From contig CM055605.1 of the NCBI GenBank assembly GCA_029379385.1, positions 18,759,001-18,823,000 on the forward strand: 64,000 bases of DNA, read 5' to 3'. This document shows, piece by piece, positions 46,250-56,700 of the stretch. Under the pieces are notes generated by a model, which ran no database searches, had not been told where the DNA came from, and saw only the letters and a list, made by a program, of their open reading frames with translations. The stretch comes from Quillaja saponaria (taxonomy: Eukaryota > Streptophyta > Magnoliopsida > Fabales > Quillajaceae). The position numbers and the translations under genes are program-made. How positions within the stretch are numbered: position 1 is the stretch's first letter; every line of letters begins with the position of its first letter.

Positions 46250-47291
46250 AAGTAAGCTAGTGAAGTATTTCAGTAATTTGCTTAAATAATGTTTACTTGA
46301 TATTGATTACTGTGTTGACATTGATTGTGTTTGATAAGGGCCAACTCGTGAACGTTTTCTGGAAAAAAATGATTTTTATTTCTGAAATTAAGATCCAGGT
46401 GCACCTAGGATATTCTGATTTAAAATCGTGAGAAATCCTGATTCTGATATATATTTTAAAAATTGAGTGCTCAGCCCCGGTGGGATGGATTGTGTACGGG
46501 AAATTAATTTGGTGTGCGGGCGCGTACATGCCCAGCAGGGGGTGAAACTGGTGTGCGGGGCTAGGTTACTCGTTGGCCCTTTGCTTGCTTGTGTGCTTTG
46601 ATTGTTTTGTATGAATTGGTTATTATATTGAATGAATTGGTTATTATATTGAAAAATGTGAAATATATGAATTGTTGTTGTATGATAATTATAAGTACAT
46701 ACAAGTGACATAAATTTAGACATGAGATTAATTAGTGATATATGTGTTGGGTGATGCTGGTACCCTCTGGGTACGTGATTTACTCACTGAGTCTTTGTGA
46801 CTTCTGTGATTTTTTTTTTAGTATCAGGGAAAACCCAGATCGTTGTGTCAAGATTTGTTACCTACCGATAACATTGCGACAAGGTATATCTCGAAGTCAC
46901 ATGCTTGAAGTTGATAGGGCAACACTTGCAGTCATTTTAGGTGTTATGTTTTGTTGTGTATATTGAGTTAACTATGGTAATTCAAGGTGTGGTTAGGAGC
47001 AAATCTCCTCCGAGTATTTTGATATTATGGTTTAATCGTGAATTATACCAGGTTATTAGTGTGTATGATGTTGGGCAGGAACCACTTTATTTGAAATTTC
47101 TGCCGAACTGAAAGTAAATATTTACGTCTCATAGTCTAATTATGTCTATATTTTAATTCAAATAAGTTTTTATTGGTCTTAACTGTAAATTGTGTAAGAG
47201 TCAGTTGTGTTGAGTCATTGTGGATTCAAGGTTACGGAGGTTTGGGTATCCATTCTTCCGGCCAGTCATACCTTCAAATGGGGGTGTGACA
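46250..47291 (+). repeat. Retroelement 3' segment, tandem copy 1
   Basis: It shares with copy 2 a series of blocks in order: gatccaggtgca, gatattctgattctgata-like, gagtgctca.cccc.gtggg, tactcattggccctttg-like, gtgatgct.gtaccct, ctcactgagt, and the end GTGTGACA. Confidence 0.85.
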
Positions 47292-48339
47292 TATGTGTAT
47301 TTAAATAAATGTACAAGTGTAATGTTTTAGTAAGTTACTTGAATCAAACTTGTTTGAAATTGTTTGTGGTTGATAAAAGCCAACAAATTGAAATTTTTCT
47401 GAGAAATGATTTTTATTTCTAGAACTGAGATCCAGGTGCATCTGGGAAATGTTGATTTGAAATTCTAGGATATTCTGATTCTGATAAATGTTTTATAATT
47501 TTGAGTGCTCAACCCCAGTGGGATGGATTATGTACTGAGACTAATCTGTTGTATGGGCACGTAAATACCCGGTGGAGGGTGATATTGTTGCTAGACTAAG
47601 TTACTCATTGGCCCTTTGTTTGTTTTATATGATGTAATTGCTCTGATTACTTTGTGATTTTATGATTCATGTAAATTGTGAAGTTATGACAAATACAAAT
47701 GTGTAAGTGTATTTTAAATTAAAGCATGAACATTGTGATATGATGTTATTATATATATGTTATATTACTTGTGTTGAGTGATGCTAGTACCCTTTGAATA
47801 CTATTTTCTACTCACTGAGTCCATAGGACTCACCCCTCTTCTATGGTAATTTTTTGTAGTAATAGGATCTCAAGGACAGCTATTACCAATAATGGACTTT
47901 GCCGAGTGTTTAGTGGCACGATAACTTTTGGGAATCTCAATCTTGAGATCAAAAGGTAAAAATTTGCAGTTATACTAGAGTTATGGGATGTCTGGTCTTA
48001 TAAGGTATAATAACATAATTAATCTTTATTGTGATAAGAAACGAAGCAAAGCTTCATGTTGTCCTTGTTGTTGTTACTTTGGTTGATGTATAAAAACAAA
48101 GTTATGTATTTTATTTTATTTTTTTATATATTCTATTTTATAGGAAACCTCTGCCGAAATTTTAATAAATTGTTATTTATTTCTGTAAAAAAACTTTATA
48201 GCTAACTTTTATTTTATAAAATTTAGTTTTACTTTTAGTTTAGTCAATTGTTGTGTTCATTTCTTATTTTGAAGTCAAGGTTATGGAAGTTTTGTTATCC
48301 ATTACTTCAGCCAATCATATTTCTGTGTAGGGTGTGACA
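47292..48339 (+). repeat. Retroelement 3' segment, tandem copy 2
   Basis: Direct repeat of 46250-47291 with substantial divergence, ending at the outer boundary GGTGTGACA of the element. Confidence 0.85.
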
Positions 48340-48861
48340 AAGACTCCCTCGACAGCGTGAAGCAGTTTTGCCTATAAGAAATAGCATCGCCAGCGAGAAA
48401 CACGATAAAAATGGTGTGGGAGATCGAGTTGCAGAGTAGAAAGAGAAAAGAAGGAAGAAGGAAAAGAAAAGTGTGGGCTGGGTTTTAATTTAGGAAAAAG
48501 TATCTAGGTTTTCTATATATTTAATAAGCAGATGCAAATTATCTAAGTATGCAAATTGTAAAAAAAAAAAATTTTAAAAAAAATACAAATAATTTGGAAA
48601 GAAAATGCTCTAAATATTCTCATCTACATTTATAAACGCAGACTCATAAACTACACATGTAGACACAGATACATTCGAGAAATAAGACATAAAATTAAGA
48701 GTATCAGCTGTTGTGGGCTTTTTTTTTTCTTTTTTTTGTTTTCTCATTTGCCAATATATAGATGCAAAAAATAAAATTTCAAATGCTAATATGGATTACC
48801 TATGTTTGTACTTGTTGAATATGCATTGAGACAGATGTAAATGTGGTAATTTCTTATAGTG

Positions 48862-49985
48862 TATAATCTTAATCGTTGAACCAAATTCTATTCCATTTTT
48901 TTTACAAGTCTTATTCGCCCTCATGGGATCATGTCGTTACTTTTAGAATCTTGAATTTCCTTCTACTTAACCGTTTTAGCCCCCAAATCCTATTTTTCAA
49001 GACTTTTGTATTGAAATTAAAACTTGTTCTTATAATCCGAATTGTTGATTCAAATTCTATTATGTTTTTTACAACTCTTGTTTATCCCCACATTCCTACC
49101 AATACTCCCAAAATCCTAAACAATCATCTAATTGATTGTTTTGCCACCTCGAACCCTAATTTTCAAAGCTTTTGCTCTGGAATTGAAACTTGTTCTTAAA
49201 ATCTCAACCATTGTTCAAATTATATTTTTTTTTCACAAGTCTTATTCCTCCCCCAGGGTGGTGCTAGTACTCTAGAATCCTGACCGGGCATTTAGTTGAT
49301 TGTTTATCCCTCTCCTTCCTTCCTCGGTCTAATTTCCTGATTACCATTTTTCAAGCTTTTGCTTTTGAAATTAGAACTTGATCTTAAAATCCCAACCATT
49401 AATTCAAATTCTATTATGTTTTTTTCTTATAAGTCTTATTCCTACTCACGATAGTGTCATTACTCCCGAAGACACGAACAGACATCTACATTGACCGTTT
49501 GCTCCCCAAACCCTATGTTTCAAAGTTTTTGCTTTGAAATTGAAACTTCTTAAAATTCCAACCATTGATCCAAATTCTACATTGTTTTTTTTTTTTTTCA
49601 ACAAGTCTTATTTGTCCCAACTTTCTTATTGGTACTCCCAAAATCCCAAATGGACATCTTCTTAACCATTTTGTCCCTTAAACCTTATTTTTTCGAAGCT
49701 TTTGCTTTGAAATTGAAATTTTTGCTTAACATTCTAACCGTTGATCCAAATTCTATTCCATTTTTTCCTACATATCTTATTCCTCACCACAGTACACTTT
49801 AGTTCCCTAAACCTTATTTTTCAAGTCTTTTTCTTGCAATCCCAACCGTTGATCCAAATTTTATTATGTTTTTTTTTCCTACATGTGATCTTATTCATTC
49901 CCACGGTCATGATAGTACTTTCAGAATCCAAAACGAACTTCTGCTTGACTGTTTTGAGCACTCGAACTCTAATTTTCTAAGTTTT
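48862..49985. repeat. ~170-bp satellite-like tandem array
   Basis: The junction word (aatcccaaccgttgatccaa and variants) recurs at about 48867, 49035, 49200, 49390, 49554, 49728 and 49838, giving spacings of about 165-190 and a final short unit of 110. Each unit also contains an acaagtcttattc block, a cttctacttaacc block and a tttcaaagcttttgctttga block. The array belongs to CACTA-3 and was cut by CACTA-2. Long plus-strand frames here are repeat artefacts. Confidence 0.88.
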
Positions 49986-50289
49986 TTCATGAACAAAAAT
50001 GCATACTTATTTACACAAATAAATATAAAGTTTTAAAATGAATTTATTTAAAAATAGTAATAATAACAAAGTACCTAAGATGGTTTAGGTGGTGGTGTCA
50101 GATGTGGTTATTTTATCCTAGCTCTGACAAGCTCACCACTAAAATACTCTAACACAACAAGTATTATGAAAATTTATTATTTATACTATGCACAATAATA
50201 ATTTGCTAAATATGCATAATTAATATTGTCACAATATATGAATTATATTTTAACATACTTTCTTATTTACTGTATAAGGTAAGGACTAC

Positions 50290-50790
50290 TCATTTTTATC
50301 ATTGTCGTCAATGAACGCATCCACTTCCTTGTCATCTTCTTCTTGAACTGAAGTGATTTCATCATCATCAATGAAATCATTATCTTGCACATTTTTTGAT
50401 ATTCGACTCAAGAATCTCATTTTGATTGATTTCTTCCATCATATCTTTATCACAAAGCGAAACAGATATATTATCATCATATTCAAGGGTAACCGGACTT
50501 GAAAATGGGTTTCTTCATCTTGAATTAAGTTTAAAACTATGGGCACTACATTTTCATTGTTATCTTCACTCGTTCATAAATTAACAATATTTCTTTGTTT
50601 CAAATTGCATGTTACCCACCAGTCAAGTCTTTCTCCTTTCTTAGATAGATATTTTGCATGAAATACTTGTATGACTTGATAAGCTAACACAAATTGCTCG
50701 CTGGAGTTAAGTTTGGACTTGTGATTTACCTCGATCAAACCATGCTGGGGTTAACATTAAGTAACTTCACTAACACCTTTTGAGTTAAGT
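50290..50790 (-). pseudogene. CACTA-3 transposase C-terminal (DUF4216) fragment
   Basis: The minus strand reads a KKGERLDWWVTCNLKQRN block near 50640-50585, equivalent to the KKERQDWWVVCKIK block of CACTA-1, preceded by FVLAYQV.QVF-type sequence and followed by an acidic tail. Stops break it. Confidence 0.72.
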
Positions 50791-50819
50791 TTGAACTTTT
50801 TACCCTTTGCTTGAATCAA

Positions 50820-51560
50820 AGGCTCTTTACAAACATCACAACTAGTTTTATGCTCGTTACTGTTGTAATACAACTGACATTGATTCAAGCAAACATCAAT
50901 CTTGTCATATCTAAGCTCTAATCTCATTCACCAACTTTCTAGACCCGTAAAAAGTTCCAGGTAACTTCTCATTCTTAGGGATGAGATCCTTTCTTGTTTT
51001 GTATGAATCCTATTGTAACAATTCTCTAACACATTGAATTCTGACTTGCATTTCATAGTTGAGTCACTGGCTAACATAATGGTTTTATCACACCTTCCCC
51101 ATACATAATCATTAGCAATTACCAACATCTTGTGGAACTTTGTAGCTTCAAAATTTGGATTCTCCTCCTCCTAATTGTAATTTTACCTATTGAGTCCAAT
51201 ATCATTTAGGTCATTCGATTCATGTTAGGCGGGACTTCATCTTCAACAACATTTGATGTTCCTCATTCCGTAAACTCCACGAGCTGAGTATTATCATGGC
51301 GTCCTTCACCATGTAGAGTCCACTTTCTATAAGATGCGACAAAACCCTTATTATAGAGGTAAAGGGTAACTTGTTCTCTAGTAAGAAATTAACTATTGTC
51401 ACAAACTTTACAATGACATTGAATTTTTTTGTCAAATGTATAACCCGTACTAGTAAAAGCAAAGTCGAGAAATCCATTAACCCCTTCCTTCAATTCATCT
51501 GACACAGTATTATTCACCACTTGACAATACATCCAACTTTGATCAAGTGACATTGTTTTT
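50820..51560 (-). pseudogene. CACTA-3 transposase N-terminal fragment
   Basis: From 51553 the minus strand reads MSLDQSWMY, GFLDFAFTS, CHCKVC and LYLYNKGF, the transposase-associated domain. Then 51128-50928 reads CKSEFNVLENCYNR, the start of the Transposase_21 region, and a short piece around 50890-50830 has paired Cys codons. The catalytic core and DUF4218 are missing: N-terminal sequence lies next to the DUF4216 fragment. This is an internally deleted CACTA derivative. Confidence 0.8.
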
Positions 51561-51915
51561 GCATTTATAACATAACACTAACTATCATTTTTTCAGTATA
51601 CTATAACTATACAACAATTGAATTATACTAAAATAAATGAACCAATTAGTACATGCTATCTACCACCTTCAACATCATCCTAACAGTAAGATATGCTTAA
51701 TCTTTTCATCCTATCTTAGCAAAATCCGAGCAACATTTGCTATGGTCTCCTAAGTACATGACAAGGACAAGTCATCACTATGTCAAACCATATACCGGGA
51801 GCACACAGAGAAATTAAATTGGAATTTCAACCAAATAGACGAAAAAAGTTAAGCATACCACCGTAACAAATTGTGTGTTTGCTTTCCTAAACTGTCCACT
51901 TAATTTAGACAATTC

Positions 51916-51992
51916 AAGAATCGTTTTGAAATGAAATTAATATATGTTCTTCATGTTAGCGAACATATATTAGTTCATTTAAAACGATTCTT
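51916..51992. repeat. Long-stem hairpin (about 33-bp arms)
   Basis: The left arm starts aagaatcgttttgaaatga and the right arm ends ttcatttaaaacgattctt. They pair over about 33 bases with few mismatches around an 11-base loop. It could be a small foldback element or a source of a hairpin RNA. Confidence 0.8.
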
Positions 51993-52489
51993 AAACAAAT
52001 TTCTAAGGGAATATGACGTGTGATAACAAGTTAGTTCTAACCAACCATCAATTAAACACATAAGCTAATTAGAAACAACATTTCAATTAAAAATAGAAAT
52101 ACTACGAACCTGTAGGTGAGAAGTACAAATAAGGATAAAATTGGCAAGACCCAATGGCAACGTGTATGCACTAACCGAAATAGAATCGAAAATTACAAAT
52201 CAAAATCACATTTCACTTAAAAAGCACAAAACGACAATACACAAATTTGAATTACAATACAATAATCAAACAAAGCAAGCCAAAAGCCAATTCAATTCAA
52301 AAATCACAAACAACCATAACTTTCATATATAAACTCATTTTGACAAATTTCTCAAAAAATAGTCATAATCTAAACCAATAATAGAATATTAATTCACTAA
52401 AATTCAAGGTAAAAGGAAATCCAAAAAAAAAAAAAAAACACCACAAAAAGCTCCAAAATTCATATACACCAACTCACAACTTGAATCCA

Positions 52490-52695
52490 ACAAATTATTA
52501 CCCACTATCCCCACAAATTACAAAATCAATAACCCATAAATTCAAAAACTCCTAACCCCACAAATTCCAAAATCCATAACCCTACAAATTTCCAAATCAA
52601 TAATCCCAAAATTCCAAAATCCTAACCTCACAAATTCTCAAATCCCCTACCCAACAAATTTACAATTCCAGAACCCCACAAATTCACAAATCTAC
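52490..52695 (+). repeat. C/A-rich minisatellite, about 26-bp unit
   Basis: Units of the form taaccccacaaattccaaaa recur about seven times with length variation of 22-28 bases, at the right end of CACTA-3. Confidence 0.75.
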
Positions 52696-53034
52696 AAAAA
52701 TACATAAAATGACTAATAAAAATCCTAAAACACAAATTAGTACATCATCAACCAAAACACATACTCAAAATCAACCTAAAACAATTTCAAAGAGTCAAGA
52801 AAACCAAAAATAAAAGAGGAAAAGACACTTTGCTACTGGTTCTAATTGAGAATCATGGTTGGATAAAGTCTTCACGGCAGCAAGACCAAATTGATTTTAT
52901 GGTTTAAGTTAGAGTGAAAGTGGAATATCACATAGGGGTGCGAGGGAAGAAGAAAATCGTGCGGTTTGATATAATTTTGAAGTATCTATGCCTGCCACTG
53001 CAAACACAGTTACATTAAGTGGTAAATGTATATA

Positions 53035-53799
53035 TATGAAATTTTACAAAAATAAAAAATAGAAATTCCTATCTGAGAGGATATAGTATACTTCCTAACA
53101 TAAGAATGCTTAGTGAATGTTGAATCATTTTATGTTGTATCTATGTAGTTTATGGGATATGTTGGATGTTTTCTCTATATAAAAAATGTGAAATGTTATT
53201 TGCCAAATCCTTTTTTGGGTAATAGTTGAAGTGTTGGATGTTGGTTGTATGAATTCTGAGTTGGGCAGCTTTATATAAAGGCTTCCAGTATGAGATTGTA
53301 TTTATGTCTACTGCTAGGGGTAATTTTGAAAAATTATTTGTATTCCCTGGAATTATGAAATGAAAACAAACAAGGTCATACAGAATTTTTTATTTTATTT
53401 TCCTGGATAAAAAAAGTCACACCCAAACAACAAAATAAAATATGCCCAGGAACTTATTTCCCTACAATAGATTTCCCAAAAATATTTACCGAAGAGTAAA
53501 CATTATCAACCTAACCAAACTGAACCAAACAGCCGCTTAATGCCATCTAAATCTTACCTTTTCCAAGTCAATAAGGGCCGAGTAAAAGCTCAAAACCAAG
53601 GATTGGCCCAAGATCCAAAACCAAGGATACCCTTAATCGGAGAAGACAGAATCATATGAACGTGGCTCACATATCTTTCATACTTGTTACTCCTTCATTA
53701 TCCACTTTCTGTGGACAATGGCCATGCGGACCATTTCCCCTCTCTCTCATCTCACCCTCACACTTCCGCCCCCTTTTTCTCTTTCTACCCACAATCTCC
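53035..53799. other. Spacer and promoter region of the PSB33-like gene
   Basis: 53380-53540 has features of a MITE end (accaaacagccgc) but no partner was confirmed. 53540-53799 becomes GC-richer and CT-rich towards the gene, as in promoters and leaders of plant nuclear genes for chloroplast proteins. No other gene seen. Confidence 0.45.
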
Positions 53800-56700
53800 A
53801 TGGCTGCCAGTCCATTAGCCCCTGCATTTTCCCCTACTCTATCACCTTCTCGGAGACCCTTGCTTCTCTATCGGTCACTACTGACATCAAATTACCGTTC
53901 TACGTCCCAAAGCTTCGGTTTATTACCATTATATGCCCCGGAAAATCACTTGTGAGGCAACTGAAATTTCAGTGGCCCAAGAATCTTCTGCTTCCGGTGA
54001 TGGTAAAGGCAGCGGCAGTGACGGTTCTTATAACTGGATTCCGGTGGTGCCACTGGCAGCGCTTCCCAAGGGAGAGCGGCGCGTGATAATTCAGGGCCAA
54101 GAGACTATATTGTTACTCTGGTATAAGGATGAGGTTTTCGCTATTGAGAATAGGTCCCCTGCTGAAGGTGCTTACAGCGAAGGATTGCTTAATGCTAAGC
54201 TCACCCAGGTTTGAGTTAATTCCATCAGTTCCTTTTATTTTTCTCTTTTATTATTATTTTTTTCTCTTTCATGCATGACAGCAATATTTTTATTATTGAT
54301 CATTGGGACACTAGACAAGTACTCAAAATTTTGTTATATAGGTTTGTTTCTGAAATTAAATTGAAACCTTCTTTGGAAAATCATAGTATAATTATGCAGT
54401 GTTGTTAGTACATAAGTCTTTTTAATAAACCAATGAATTTTATTCACCAAAGAAACCATAACAAAGTAGGTTCGTACACTAAGATTACATCAAAAACGGC
54501 ACAACTGACTACTTCAAAAATACTAATAGAGCTTCTCAACCTATTCAAAGATCATTAATAGCACATATCCTCTTAAACCTGTGCGAGAAGCTCAGCCTCT
54601 TCTCAAAAGCCACGTCATTTAAGACACTACTCTGAATCTATTCCTCATTTCTGACTTGTGGTTATGTTTTGATTGTAATCTATTATTCTCTTTGCAAATT
54701 TGAAAAATGGTGGATTTCTATGGCGGATTTGAGAAGCAAAGCAGAAAAACTGTTATTATTTACCTTCCACTTCGTCCACCTTAATTCAGAATTTAATTAA
54801 CGCATCAATCTTCAATTCAGAAATCCAATCACCCACTGTGCTATTTAAGTAAATTTTGCGCAAGCATTGTATTCCAATGTCTACTAGTGCAACATTAAAG
54901 TATAGGAATTGATTTTGATCTTACATGCCTCACATATGCAAGCCTGTTGGGGGTTATCAGCATGGAGAATGCACATGACCTCCTCTTATCTTGTGCTGAA
55001 ACTAGAATATGAGAATGGGTGGCGGCAGAACTCCAGAACACACTTTATTTCCCTGTTCTTTTTTTTTCTGAGAAAATATTTGTGTTAAGAAACAAAATCT
55101 AAAAGAATGATCTGCTGTTGTGAGCTAAAACTGAAACTAGGAACCAGAGACATTTACTGCTTACTGCTTACATCAAGAACAAATCCACTCCTGATTAAAA
55201 CTAGAACGTTCTAAACCTTTTTCAGTCAAGCTAATTAATTGCCACGGGATAGCACTCTGCTTTCCTATTAGTAAGTTGGCAATTCCCTTGGCATCACTTG
55301 GTCATAGAGGTTCTGATACTATGTTACATAACCATTCAACCAAAAGCTTAAGCTGTTATGTGAGGCTTCAGGAATTGGTTTTCATCTCTTACAAGATGTA
55401 GGTTCATCAAGGACAACCAACTAAGCAAAGAAATTGCACACTCGATGCTCCAAATAATTTTCCAGCCTCAACTATAGGGAATGACATTTTGCATTCTTAG
55501 TTGTAAAGCTAGGGAAGGGGCGATATAGGGAATAGATTTGTCTGAGTGGAACCAAGCTTCTACTTAGAGGTTTATTTGAACTTTAGCTACAAAAGCAAAG
55601 CCTCTTTCCATGAGTAATTATAGCTAAAAATAATTCGATGCAGCCTTTACAATGTTCAATAAATGCGGGAATTGTTTTGGTTATTAAAATATAAGTAACT
55701 TGAACTCGGGAACTCAAATATGAGTTTTATGTTCCAAGAAGTAGAATATTTTTTTAAATTTCTTGTCTACTACTTTATAAAGAAAGAGAAGCAAATAAAA
55801 GAAGGAGAAAGAAAAAGAAAGAGTCAAGCGCCACTACAGTTTGTATATCAAATTCCTTCTACCTTTTAACTCCAATAAGAAAAAATACTTATCATCAATT
55901 TTCTTCAAGACAGGGATAAGGGTCACATGGCCATCTTGATGCACTCTATTTAAAATTTATGCTTGTTTCATAAACAGTTTATTCATGTGATGGCAGTTTC
56001 CCACAATTTTATTGTGACTTACTTAGCACATTTTAATTTTTGATATTCAGTTTTGAAAAAAACTCAAGAATATTTCCGTACTTCATTCCTAGCAGCTTGC
56101 AGTCTGACTGACATCATTTATTGGAAGTGAAAATGTCATTTGATGTCACTGGTATAGAATGTTTCTTTTATATGCCACTGTCTAACTTGATATACATAAT
56201 TCATATCTTGCTATCTATTCTTACAAATTGCAGTTATTCAACTCCTTCCAAACTACATACTTCTTCCTTTATGCAAGAATTCTAGAATATAAAAGATTCC
56301 GCTTTTCTTTGAGGAAGAGATTGTTCTCACTAACATCATGGAAAATTTTCAAGAGAAAAAGTTTTGTCTTAGTAATCAGAACATCCACCTCAACAAAAGT
56401 CGAAAAGCCTTCGAGATTAGTGAAAAAGATGTTTGGTACAAGGATTGAGTTAGGATTAATAATGCAACAAGTGCGATTTTATGTTCTCACTGGATCTCTA
56501 ATCTCTATAACACAAACTTAGTGTTTCTAGCTGGTTGTAACTTGCTAGATGGTGTAAGATTTTTAAAAAAAATTTGCCTATGGAGATGACCAGGAACTGT
56601 TGTTGGCAAAATTGAGTTGTTAAAGGACACAATGGTGGCAGAAAGAGGTGAGAGTAGGAGTAAGGACAACTGGAGAGCAGATTGGAATCTTGCTGCTTAC

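Noticed and set aside
48876..49980. 107- and 79-codon plus-strand frames rich in Phe and Leu
   Set aside because: They lie within the ~170-bp tandem array and repeat with it.
53656..53955. Upstream starts (53656 and 53718) for the PSB33-like gene
   Set aside because: The 53718 frame leads away from both the transit-peptide and the mature frame. The start at 53656 is in the transit-peptide frame, but residues before MAAS do not look like a plastid signal, so 53800 is preferred.
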